Shown here one piece after another: positions 6,723 through 14,585 of a stretch of 55,100 nucleotides of DNA. A program made the position numbers and the translations under genes. This stretch comes from Pseudomonadota bacterium. Its GTDB lineage: Bacteria > Pseudomonadota > Alphaproteobacteria > Sphingomonadales > Sphingomonadaceae. The notes beneath the pieces are model-generated. The model was given only the letters and a program-made list of their open reading frames with translations, had not been told where the DNA came from and searched no databases. Positions within the stretch are counted from its first letter, which is position 1. Each line of letters starts with the position of its first letter. The stretch covers positions 1-55,100 of the forward strand of contig JAEZHP010000070.1 in NCBI GenBank assembly GCA_023416515.1, written 5' to 3'.

Positions 6723-9056
6723 CTAGCGGCGGCGGCCCTGGTGGCGGATGTTCGACGGACGTCCACGCCGCCCCTGCGGACGCTCGCGCTGGCCGTCGCG
6801 CTGACCGTCCCTCACCGGCCGGCGGCGCTCGCGCGAACCTGACGAAGGCTGGTCGGGAAGCTCGAAGCGGAGCGAGCCGCTGACCGGGTCGGCCTCGGCG
6901 AGGCGAAGCTTGAGGCGCATTCCGGGCTCGAAGGTCTCGCCGCTGTCCTCGCCGACCAGGGTCTGGGCGCTCTCGTCGTAGCGGAAATATTCGCGGCCTA
7001 GGGTCGCGGCCGGCACCAGGCCGTCGCCGCCAAGACCCTCGACCGTCGCGAAGAAGCCGAACGGCTGCACTCCCGTGATCCGGCAGTCGACGAGCGCTCC
7101 GACCTGCTCGGAGAGATAGGCGGCGACATAGCGGTCCATCGTCTCGCGCTCGGCCTGCATGGCGCGGCGCTCGAGCTGGGAGATCAGCTCGCCGGTGACG
7201 TCCATCGCCGCTTCTTCCTGGTCGGTGAGCTGGGTCGCCCTCGCCTCCGGGTCGAGCCGGTAGGCGCGGACGAGCGCGCGGTGGACGACGAGGTCGGCGT
7301 AGCGGCGGATCGGCGAGGTGAAGTGGGCGTAGGAGCCGAGCGCGAGGCCGAAATGGCCGTGATTTTCGGGGCCGTAATAGGCCTGAGTCTGGGTGCGCAG
7401 GATCTGCTCCATGACCTGAGGCCGGAAATCCGCCTCGCCGACGCGTTCGATGATCCGGTTGAAGGTGCCGGGGCGAATGACCTGGCCGAGCGCGAACTCG
7501 ATCTCGAAGGTCTTGAGATACTCCTTGAGAGCGACGAGCTTCTCGCGGCTCGGCGGCTCGTGGACTCGGTACATGACCGAGGTCTTCTTCGCCTCGAGCG
7601 CCTTGGCCGCGGCGACGTTGGCCGCGATCATGTAATCCTCGATGAGCTTGTGTGCGTCGAGCCGCTCGCGTGGGGCGACCGAGGTGATCCGGCCCTTCTC
7701 GTCGAGCATGACCCGGCGCTCGGGAAGGTCGAGCTCGAGCGGGCCGCGCTTCTCGCGTGCGGAATACATGGCGCGCCAGCAGTCCCAGAGGGGCTTGAGC
7801 GTGCTCTCGACGATCTCAGGAGCGACTGGGGGTTCGGTCTCGATCTCAGGCATCGAGCAGGGGGAGGATGCGACCTTAATCCTCTCCTGCCCCTGGGACG
7901 CATCGATCGCGGCCTGGGCGTCCTCGTAGGCGATGTTGGCGTGGATTCGGACCCGGGCGCGGGAGAAGCGCCAGGACTTGAGCTGGCCGTCCTTGCTCAC
8001 CTGGAGGTGGCAGACCATCGCGGCGCGGTCTTCGCCTTCCTTCAGCGAGCAGACCTCGGCCGACAGGATCTCGGGAAGCATCGGAACGACGCGGTCGGGG
8101 AAATAGACGCTGTTGCCGCGCCTGCGGGCTTCGCGGTCGAGCTGGGAGCCGGGGCGGACGTAGAAGCTGACGTCGGCAATGGCGACGATCGCCTTCCAGC
8201 CGCCGGCGTTTGCGGGATCGTCGTCGGGCGCGGCCCAGACGGCGTCGTCATGGTCGCGGGCGTCGGCCGGATCGATGGCGACGATCGGAATGTGGGTGAG
8301 GTCTTCGCGCTCGCCGAGCGGAAGCTCGGACACCCGTTCCGCCTCGGCGAGAACCTCGTCGGGAAAACTGTGGGGGATGCCGTGCTTGTGGATGGCGATG
8401 AGGCTGAAGCTTCGCGGAGCGAAGGGGTCGCCGAGGATGGAGTCGACGCGCGCGGAAACCCGCGGCGGCCGGCCGGTCTTCTCGGCGAGGACGAGATCGC
8501 CGGGCTGGGCGTCGCCGAGGTCCGTGATGGGAAGCTCGCGGCGCTCCTTCTTCTCGACCGGGCGGAGCCAGTGCTTGTCGCCTTCCTGGTGGACGACGCC
8601 GAGGACGAGTTCGCTGCCCTTGAGCAGCTTCTTCATCGGGTGAGCGACCCAATGGTCGCCCTGGTCCTCGGTGCGCGAAAGGATGCGGTCGCCGACGCCG
8701 AGCGCGGTGGCGCCCCTGCCCCGCCGCTCGAGGACCCGGAGGCGGGGCGGCTCGCCCTCGCCGTCCCAGCGCTCAGGCACGGCGGTGGCGCGGCCGGAAT
8801 CGTCGATGTTGATCACTCGAAGGACGGTGACCTTGGGGACTCCGCCCATTCGGTGGAAGGCGCGGCCGGGGCCCGCGTCGATCAGTCCCTCGTCGCCCAT
8901 GTCCTTCAAAAGCTTCTTGAGCGCGATCTTGTCGGGGCCCTTGAGCCCGAACGCCTTGGCGATCTCGCGCTTGCCCGCGGCCTGGTCGGAGGTCTGGATG
9001 AACTCCATAACCTGCTCGCGGGTGGGCAGCTCGCCCTTTTTCGGTTTCTTCGCCAT
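6723..9056 (-). CDS. rnr: Ribonuclease R
   Basis: 777 residues of a 3'-5' exoribonuclease of the RNB family that degrades structured RNA. The order is an N-terminal winged-helix region, cold-shock/S1-like domains, the RNB domain with the acidic cluster IAIDPADARDHDDAV, GSYAHFTSPIRRYADL, then an S1 domain (about 655-735) and a basic Arg/Gln-rich tail. Oddity: residues about 386-418 are longer than usual for RNase R, and the DNA there (7858-7895) is an inverted repeat read in frame (see findings). It is convergent with dcd and downstream of a palindromic element. Confidence 0.95.
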   Translation of the reverse strand: MAKKPKKGELPTREQVMEFIQTSDQAAGKREIAKAFGLKGPDKIALKKLLKDMGDEGLIDAGPGRAFHRMGGVPKVTVLRVINIDDSGRATAVPERWDGEGEPPRLRVLERRGRGATALGVGDRILSRTEDQGDHWVAHPMKKLLKGSELVLGVVHQEGDKHWLRPVEKKERRELPITDLGDAQPGDLVLAEKTGRPPRVSARVDSILGDPFAPRSFSLIAIHKHGIPHSFPDEVLAEAERVSELPLGEREDLTHIPIVAIDPADARDHDDAVWAAPDDDPANAGGWKAIVAIADVSFYVRPGSQLDREARRRGNSVYFPDRVVPMLPEILSAEVCSLKEGEDRAAMVCHLQVSKDGQLKSWRFSRARVRIHANIAYEDAQAAIDASQGQERIKVASSPCSMPEIETEPPVAPEIVESTLKPLWDCWRAMYSAREKRGPLELDLPERRVMLDEKGRITSVAPRERLDAHKLIEDYMIAANVAAAKALEAKKTSVMYRVHEPPSREKLVALKEYLKTFEIEFALGQVIRPGTFNRIIERVGEADFRPQVMEQILRTQTQAYYGPENHGHFGLALGSYAHFTSPIRRYADLVVHRALVRAYRLDPEARATQLTDQEEAAMDVTGELISQLERRAMQAERETMDRYVAAYLSEQVGALVDCRITGVQPFGFFATVEGLGGDGLVPAATLGREYFRYDESAQTLVGEDSGETFEPGMRLKLRLAEADPVSGSLRFELPDQPSSGSRERRRPVRDGQRDGQRERPQGRRGRPSNIRHQGRRR
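7858..7895. repeat. Inverted repeat inside the rnr coding sequence
   Basis: A 38-base palindrome. The outer arms CAGGGG (7858-7863) and CCCCTG (7890-7895) and the inner arms GAGGAT (7864-7869) and ATCCTC (7879-7884) pair across a 9-base loop, with a 5-base bulge. It encodes residues 388 to about 400 (QGQERIKVASSPC) of RNase R. A direct repeat CGATCTCAGG sits nearby at 7811-7820 and 7841-7850. Confidence 0.75.
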
Positions 9057-9069
9057 GTGCAGCCTAACG

Positions 9070-9159
9070 CGTCACCCTGAACTTGTTTCAGGGGCCATCC
9101 CGTCGCCCGAGCCGCGGCGCGCGTTGGAGAATGGATGCTGAAACAAGTTCAGCATGACG
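9070..9159. repeat. Palindromic intergenic element, copy 1
   Basis: A 90-base element between the M28 gene end and the rnr start. It has two terminal arms, one with CCTGAACTTGTTTCAGG and one with GCTGAAACAAGTTCAGC, which are near reverse complements of each other. Each arm is also a hairpin on its own (CTGAA/TTCAG). A second copy lies at 41695-41778 in the opposite orientation. There is no coding potential; it behaves as a dispersed repeat. Confidence 0.85.
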
Positions 9160-9169
9160 GGGAAATGGA

Positions 9170-10615
9170 TCACTGGCGCGCCGGAGCGGGCGGCGGCGGC
9201 GTGTAGGGCCGGAAGGCGCCGCCGGGCAGAGCGGATGCGACCGGGCTTTCCGAGCCGTCCGCTGCAACGGACGAGACGCCGAATGTCCAGTCGTCGACGC
9301 GGATGCCTGGAAGCACGACTTCAAATTCGTTGCGCGGCGGGTCGCACGGCTCCTGCCGGCAAGCGAAAGTCCGTCGCGCCTCGCGACCGGCCCGCCGGCT
9401 GTGCTGCCAATCCACCGCGTTCGTGCGTCGCCAGCGAACGACATATTGGTCAGCCTCGTTGATAGGCGCCCAAGTAATTGTCGTATTCGTCGACACGGCA
9501 CCCTCCACCCGAGCCTCCGGCGGCATCGGGGCGCGGGCGAGCGCGGCCAGTGCTGCAACGTTCAGCGCTGTCACCTTGCGCAGATAGGGGAAATCCATCT
9601 CGTCGATCGTGTCGCCGAAGCGAACACCGTTCTCGGTGCGCAGGTCCTGGTGCTGGTGGTCGTAATCCTCGACCGCGACCGAGAGCCGAACGGCGGGGAA
9701 GCCGGCGTTCAAAAACTCGGTATGGTCGCCGCCGCGGCCGAAGCGGTCGTTGCGCCAGATCTGCCGGACGTCGAGGCCGAGGCCGAGATCCCCGGCGAGG
9801 TCCGCGAGGAAGCGGGAGAGGTTGCGCGAGGGCGAGTCGTTCTCACCGCCCTGGCTTCGCACCTGGCCGCGAATCTGGTCGCCGCCCTGCCAGCGCAGGC
9901 CCTCGGAGAAGACGCGGACGTTGGACGAGTCGCAGAAGCCGTCGGAGCCGCAGCTGTTGCCGATGATGTCGTTGTTGAGATTGGCCTCGACCTGCCAGCC
10001 CTGCTCGCGGGCGTATTTGGCGAGGATTCGGCCGCCGACCAGGCCCTGCTCCTCGCCGGAGAGGGCCGCATAGACGATGGTGCCGGGGAAGCGGTGGCGC
10101 GACAGCACTCGGGCCGCCTCGATCACCGCCGCGGTGCCGGAGCCGTCGTCATTGGCGCCCGGAGCGTCGGCGGTGGCGTTCATCACGTCGGTGACCCGGC
10201 TGTCGATATGGCCGGTGATGATGACGACGCGGTTGGGGTCGGTGGTGCCGCGCTGAATGGCAACGACATTCTCGACCAGCGTCGGATTGGGAATTCGCGG
10301 CATGCCGCTGACCGTCTCTCCTGTGCGCACGATCTGGAGGCAACCTCCGCAGGCCTGCGACATCCGGCGGAACTCGGCCTCGGTCCAGTTGAGCGCAGCG
10401 CCGATGCCCCGGGTCGGATTGTTGCGGTCGGACAAAGTGTGGCGGGTGCCGAAGCTCACAAGCCGCTCGACATAGGAGCGAAGGCTCTGCTCGCTGACCT
10501 GGTCGGCTATGGCCGTGAGGCTTGCCGGCGGCGGCGGTGCGGCCGCGGGGCGGCGCTGAGCGGTGACTGGGGCGGCGGCGAGGAGGGCGAGGCCCGCGAG
10601 GAGGAGGCGCTTCAT
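9170..10615 (-). CDS. Secreted M28-family zinc metallopeptidase with C-terminal fibronectin-like domain
   Basis: 481 residues. Signal peptide MKRLLLAGLALLAAAPVTAQ. The peptidase domain shows the M28 zinc ligands and catalytic acids: H and D in ITGHIDSR and APGANDDGSG, E in LSGEEQGL, and H in GGDHTEFL. This is a co-catalytic two-zinc aminopeptidase fold. From about residue 375 on, a beta-rich segment (TNTTITWAPINEADQYVVRW) looks like a fibronectin type III module. It probably releases amino acids from peptides in the periplasm. It is divergent from the NTF2-like gene. Confidence 0.92.
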   Translation of the reverse strand: MKRLLLAGLALLAAAPVTAQRRPAAAPPPPASLTAIADQVSEQSLRSYVERLVSFGTRHTLSDRNNPTRGIGAALNWTEAEFRRMSQACGGCLQIVRTGETVSGMPRIPNPTLVENVVAIQRGTTDPNRVVIITGHIDSRVTDVMNATADAPGANDDGSGTAAVIEAARVLSRHRFPGTIVYAALSGEEQGLVGGRILAKYAREQGWQVEANLNNDIIGNSCGSDGFCDSSNVRVFSEGLRWQGGDQIRGQVRSQGGENDSPSRNLSRFLADLAGDLGLGLDVRQIWRNDRFGRGGDHTEFLNAGFPAVRLSVAVEDYDHQHQDLRTENGVRFGDTIDEMDFPYLRKVTALNVAALAALARAPMPPEARVEGAVSTNTTITWAPINEADQYVVRWRRTNAVDWQHSRRAGREARRTFACRQEPCDPPRNEFEVVLPGIRVDDWTFGVSSVAADGSESPVASALPGGAFRPYTPPPPAPARQ

Positions 10616-10731
10616 GAACGAGAGCGATGGACCGGCGCCGCGCCGCTGACAAGACGTTCCATCGGTCGAACGACACCTCCCCTTCGTCGAAGCGCGGCGG
10701 ATGACAGCGAGGGGATCGGCATGAAGGCACG

Positions 10732-11631
10732 ATGCGTATCGAACCGATCCTGCTCATCCCATTCCTGCTCGTGGCAGGCCCAATGTCCGTGACGGTCCCG
10801 ACGCCGTCAGCCGCCCACCAGGCCGATCACGACCCGGCGGCCGCCTATGCGGAGCTGGTCGCAGCTGAACGCGCCTTTTCTGCAGCCGCTGCCAACCGCG
10901 CGCCGGCGGAGGGCATCGCCGCGATGTTCGACGGGGAGGTGCAATTGCCGACCCGCGACGGGATCGCCAGCGGGCGGGAAGCAGCAACGGCGGCGCTCGC
11001 TGCCAATCCCTCGAGCCGCGGGACCGGAGCGAGCTGGCGCTCGATCGGAGGCGGAGTTTCGGCGGACGGCAGCCAGGGCTTCACCTTCGGCTATCTCGAC
11101 ATTGCCGGCGGCGACCCCGCGCGGGCGCACCGCCGCTATCTCGCTTATTGGGTGAAGCGGCCCGAGGGATGGCGGGTGCTCGCGCTTCGGCAGGTCGTTC
11201 GCCAGCCCGGCGAGACCGAGATCGGCCCGATCGCTCCGATCGTTCCCGCTTCTGCCGCCCCGGCCCGGAATGCCGATAATGCCGGAGCGGTCGCCGCGGC
11301 CGAACGCGCCTTTTCCGACCGCGCCCAGCAGGTCGGCCTTCGCGCCGCCTTCCTCGAATATGGCCATTCGAGCGCCGTCCATGTCGCGAGCCCGAACGGC
11401 TTCGCGGTCGGACTGCCTGCGATCGGCGCCAATTTTGACGAGGCGACGACCAGCCCGCTCAACTGGTCGTCCGACCGGACCTGGGCGGCGGCGAGCGGCG
11501 ACCTCGGCCTCTCGGTCGGAACGATCCGACGCAACGGGGCGACGCCGGAAGGCCAGCCGGCATCGATCCCCTTCTTCACCGTGTGGATCCGCGACTCCGC
11601 GACCGGCCGCTGGCGCTACATCGCGGAGTAA
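10732..11631 (+). CDS. Secreted protein with two tandem NTF2-like (DUF4440-type) domains
   Basis: 299 residues: a signal peptide (MRIEPILLIPFLLVAGPMS...), then two related halves. Repeat 1 covers about 32-165 (VAAERAFSAAAANRAPAEGI ... FGYLDI ... YLAYWVKRPEGWRVLAL). Repeat 2 covers about 187-299 (VAAAERAFSDRAQQVGLRAA ... LGLSVGTIRR ... FFTVWIRDSATGRWRYIAE). Both follow the DUF4440/SnoaL-like cone-barrel pattern that starts AERAF and ends W+Y. No catalytic residues can be assigned; such domains often bind small ligands. AAGG a few bases before the ATG supports the start. Confidence 0.75.
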   Translation: MRIEPILLIPFLLVAGPMSVTVPTPSAAHQADHDPAAAYAELVAAERAFSAAAANRAPAEGIAAMFDGEVQLPTRDGIASGREAATAALAANPSSRGTGASWRSIGGGVSADGSQGFTFGYLDIAGGDPARAHRRYLAYWVKRPEGWRVLALRQVVRQPGETEIGPIAPIVPASAAPARNADNAGAVAAAERAFSDRAQQVGLRAAFLEYGHSSAVHVASPNGFAVGLPAIGANFDEATTSPLNWSSDRTWAAASGDLGLSVGTIRRNGATPEGQPASIPFFTVWIRDSATGRWRYIAE

Positions 11632-11635
11632 GTCC

Positions 11636-11760
11636 TCCGCGGCACGGAGGTGGCTCGGCGGAGCCGAGACGGAGGGTGTCTCGAGGCCCCGGCGGGCGGA
11701 GAGCCCCCTCCACGACCCTTCGGGTGGTCCCCCTCCCCGTACCGGGGAGGACTGGCGCGG
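11636..11760. repeat. GC-rich palindromic intergenic element (CCCCTCC type)
   Basis: A run of short hairpins between the NTF2-like gene and mmsA: CTCCGCGGCACGGAG, CTCGGCGGAGCCGAG, CCACGACCCTTCGGGTGG and CCTCCCCGTACCGGGGAGG. The right part resembles the element at 47838-47982 (CCCCCTCC flanking small stem-loops). It shows no coding potential. I treat both as members of one dispersed repeat family, by eye. Confidence 0.6.
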
Positions 11761-11822
11761 GGCGGCGCGCGGAGTTAGAGCGGCTCGCAATCAACATATT
11801 TGCGAGCGAGAAGGACCGCGTC

Positions 11823-13319
11823 ATGCGTGTGATCGACCATTTCATCGGCGGCAGCAGCTTCGCCTCGGGCGAGCGCCAGGGCGAGGTGTTCGATCCGTCG
11901 CTGGGCAAGGTTCAGGCGCAGGTCCGTTTCGGCACGAGCGCCGACCTCGAGCGTGCGGTCGCGGCGGCGCGCGAGGCCCTTCCCGGCTGGATGGCAACCA
12001 ACCCCCAGCGCCGGGCGCGGGTCATGTTCAAGTTCAAGGAGCTTGTCGAGAAGAACATGGACGACCTCGCCCACCTGCTCGCTAGCGAGCATGGCAAGGT
12101 CGTCGCCGATGCCCGCGGCGACGTCCAGCGCGGCCTGGAAGTGATCGAATTCTCCTGCGGCATCCCGCACGCGCTCAAGGGCGAATATACGATCGGCGCC
12201 GGCCCCGGGATCGACGTCTATTCGATGCGCCAGCCGCTCGGAATCGTCGCCGGGATCACGCCGTTCAACTTCCCGGCGATGATCCCGATGTGGATGTTCG
12301 GCCCGGCCATCGCCTGCGGCAACGCCTTCATCCTCAAGCCGTCCGAGCGTGACCCTAGCGTTCCGGTTCGCCTCGCCGAGCTGATGAAGGAAGCGGGGCT
12401 TCCGGACGGGATCCTGCAGGTCATCCACGGCGACAAGGAGATGGTCGACGCGATCATCGACCATCCCGAGATCCACGCGCTGAGCTTCGTCGGATCGTCC
12501 GACATCGCGCAATATATCTACAGCCGCGGCAACGCGAACGGGAAGCGGGTGCAGGCGTTCGGCGGCGCCAAGAACCACGGCATCGTCATGCCCGACGCGG
12601 ACCTCGACCAGGTCGTCAACGACCTCGCCGGCGCGGCGTTCGGAAGCGCCGGAGAGCGCTGCATGGCCCTGCCCGTTGTCGTTCCGGTGGGCGAGAAGAC
12701 GGCCGAGAATCTTCGGCAAAAGCTCATCCCCGCGATCGAGGCGCTTCGGGTCGGCGTGTCGACCGATCCCGACGCCCATTATGGCCCGGTGGTCAACGCC
12801 GCGCACCGAAGCCGGATCGAAAACTGGATCCAGACCTGCGCCGACGAGGGCGGCGAGCTGGTCATCGACGGGCGCGGCTTCAAGCTTCAGGGCCATGAGG
12901 AAGGCTTCTTCATTGGCCCGACCTTCTTCGACCATGTGAAGCCCAGCTTCCGCTCCTACCAGGAGGAGATTTTCGGGCCGGTCCTTCAGATGGTTCGGGC
13001 CGACAGCTTCGAGGAGGCGGTTCGGCTTCCGAGCGACCACCAGTATGGCAACGGAGTCGCCATTTTCACCCGCAACGGCCATGCGGCGCGCGAGTTCGCG
13101 GCGCGGGTCAATGTCGGGATGGTCGGGATCAACGTGCCGATCCCGGTGCCGGTCGCCTACCACACGTTCGGCGGCTGGAAGCGCTCGGGCTTTGGCGACA
13201 TCGACCAGCACGGCCCGGAGGGCGTTCGCTTCTGGACCAAGCTCAAGAAGGTGACCCAGCGCTGGCCCGACGGCTCGGCGACGGGTGAGAACGCCTTCGT
13301 CATTCCGACCATGGGGTAA
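11823..13319 (+). CDS. mmsA: CoA-acylating methylmalonate-semialdehyde dehydrogenase
   Basis: 498 residues. It oxidises (methyl)malonate semialdehyde to propionyl-CoA or acetyl-CoA with NAD and CoA, the last dedicated step of valine breakdown. It is a full ALDH fold: the NAD-binding region GITPFNFPAMIPMW ... LKPSERDPS, FVGSSDIAQYIY, and the catalytic Cys280 in GSAGERCMAL, where the context (ERCM) is typical of MmsA. The ATG at 11823 is chosen because AAGGA lies 7 bases upstream and MRVIDHFIGG is the family start. It heads the valine cluster ending with mmsB. Confidence 0.96.
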   Translation: MRVIDHFIGGSSFASGERQGEVFDPSLGKVQAQVRFGTSADLERAVAAAREALPGWMATNPQRRARVMFKFKELVEKNMDDLAHLLASEHGKVVADARGDVQRGLEVIEFSCGIPHALKGEYTIGAGPGIDVYSMRQPLGIVAGITPFNFPAMIPMWMFGPAIACGNAFILKPSERDPSVPVRLAELMKEAGLPDGILQVIHGDKEMVDAIIDHPEIHALSFVGSSDIAQYIYSRGNANGKRVQAFGGAKNHGIVMPDADLDQVVNDLAGAAFGSAGERCMALPVVVPVGEKTAENLRQKLIPAIEALRVGVSTDPDAHYGPVVNAAHRSRIENWIQTCADEGGELVIDGRGFKLQGHEEGFFIGPTFFDHVKPSFRSYQEEIFGPVLQMVRADSFEEAVRLPSDHQYGNGVAIFTRNGHAAREFAARVNVGMVGINVPIPVPVAYHTFGGWKRSGFGDIDQHGPEGVRFWTKLKKVTQRWPDGSATGENAFVIPTMG

Positions 13320-13323
13320 GATA

Positions 13324-13572
13324 GTGCGTAGCTTTGTGTTGTGCGCAGCCGCGCTGGCGGTTGTGGGAGTCGCGATGCCCGCCGCGGCCGCGCCTGAGGG
13401 CGACGGGGGCGATCGCCGCGAGTGCCGGATAGTTCCGGCGCCTACCGGGAGCCGCCTCGGCGCCCGCCGCGTATGCCGTACGGTTTCGGAATGGCGGTCC
13501 CTCGACCAAGAGGCACAGCGCGACTTCGAGAAGACGCGGACGGCCCCAGCAATAACCGGGGGACCGCGCTGA
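13324..13572 (+). CDS. Small secreted Cys-containing protein
   Basis: 82 residues from a GTG at 13324, five bases after the mmsA stop. Signal peptide: MRSFVLCAAALAVVGVAMPAAAA. The mature part has two Cys in a CRIVPAPTGSRL ... RVCRTVSEWRSL pattern, like small proteins I know as conserved hypotheticals in alphaproteobacteria (CR-x-TGSRL-x-RVCRT-x-EW). The function is unknown; the two Cys may form a disulfide. The next gene appears to start at, or within, its 3' end. Confidence 0.65.
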   Translation: MRSFVLCAAALAVVGVAMPAAAAPEGDGGDRRECRIVPAPTGSRLGARRVCRTVSEWRSLDQEAQRDFEKTRTAPAITGGPR

Positions 13573-14543
13573 GACTGGCAGGCGGCATCCGGAACAAGCT
13601 GCTCAGGGCCGCGGCGGCCTGGCTCGTCCTTCTGTTGGCATGGGCGGGTCCGGTCACCGCGCAGAAGCGGATCGCGTTCAGCTTCGACGACGTCCCGCGC
13701 CAGGCGGGCGCCTTCTTCACGCCCGACGAGCGAACGCGCGAGCTGATCGTCGCGCTTCGGCGGGGAGGTGTCGCTCAGGCGGGTTTCTTCGTCACCACCG
13801 GTAATCTGCAGCGGCCGGACGGAGCCGGCGGCGAGGTGCGGATCGACGCCTATGTCTCGGCTGGCCACGTCATCGGCAACCATTCGACCACCCACCCCTG
13901 GCTGAGCCGCACCGAGACCGAGGACTACATCCTCGAGATCGACCGAGCCGAGGCGTGGCTTCGCGGGCGGCCGGGCTATCGCCCCTGGTTCCGCTATCCT
14001 TTCCTCGACGAGGGCCGACGCGACCTCGCCAAGCGCGACGCGGTGCGCGCGGCGCTTCGCGAGCGCGGGCTTCGCAACGCCTATGTGACGATCGACAATT
14101 ACGACTGGCACCTCGATGCGCTCGCCAGCGCGGCGCGGCGTGAAGGGCGAGCGATGGACATGGAGGCGCTGAAGACCCTCTATGTCGAGACGCTGGTCGG
14201 CGCCGCCGATTTCACCGACCGGATCGCGGTGGAGACGATCGGCCGATCGCCCGCGCATGTGATCCTGCTCCACGAGACCGATCTCGCAGCCATGTTCGTG
14301 GACGACCTCGCGGCGGCCCTGCGCGCCGACGGCTGGGAGATCGTGACCATCGACGAGGCCTATCGCGACCCGATCGCAGCGGCGGAGCCGGACACCTGGT
14401 TCCTCAACGCCGGCCGAGTCGCCGCTCTCGCGCACATCGCCGGCCGCGAGCCGCGCACCCTGTTCCACGAGCGGACCGACGAGGAGGTGCTGGCGCGGCT
14501 GTTCGACGAGCGGGTGCTGCGGACGCCACCGGCGGCAAACTGA
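13491..14543 (+). CDS. Polysaccharide deacetylase (NodB-type), secreted
   Basis: Carbohydrate esterase family 4 domain, which removes N-acetyl groups from cell-wall or extracellular sugars. NodB motifs are visible: FSFDDVP (motif 1), GNHSTTHPW with the H-x3-H zinc ligands (motif 2), FRYPFLDEG (motif 3) and LLHETD (last motif). The signal segment LLRAAAAWLVLLLAWAGPVTAQ precedes it. The first ATG (13491) overlaps the small secreted gene by 82 bases. A CTG at 13569 that overlaps the upstream TGA (CTGA), 6 bases after GGGGG, would start exactly before the signal peptide and may be the true start. Its place in a valine cluster is unexplained. Confidence 0.85.
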   Translation: MAVPRPRGTARLREDADGPSNNRGTALRLAGGIRNKLLRAAAAWLVLLLAWAGPVTAQKRIAFSFDDVPRQAGAFFTPDERTRELIVALRRGGVAQAGFFVTTGNLQRPDGAGGEVRIDAYVSAGHVIGNHSTTHPWLSRTETEDYILEIDRAEAWLRGRPGYRPWFRYPFLDEGRRDLAKRDAVRAALRERGLRNAYVTIDNYDWHLDALASAARREGRAMDMEALKTLYVETLVGAADFTDRIAVETIGRSPAHVILLHETDLAAMFVDDLAAALRADGWEIVTIDEAYRDPIAAAEPDTWFLNAGRVAALAHIAGREPRTLFHERTDEEVLARLFDERVLRTPPAAN

Positions 14544-14585
14544 CTCCCCTTTCCTCCCCGCGGGCGGGTGCTTAAGGGAACCGCC

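Noticed and set aside
7281..9080. A 599-codon plus-strand frame opposite rnr
   Set aside because: Antisense shadow of RNase R; Asp/Gly/Val-rich composition and no ribosome-binding site.
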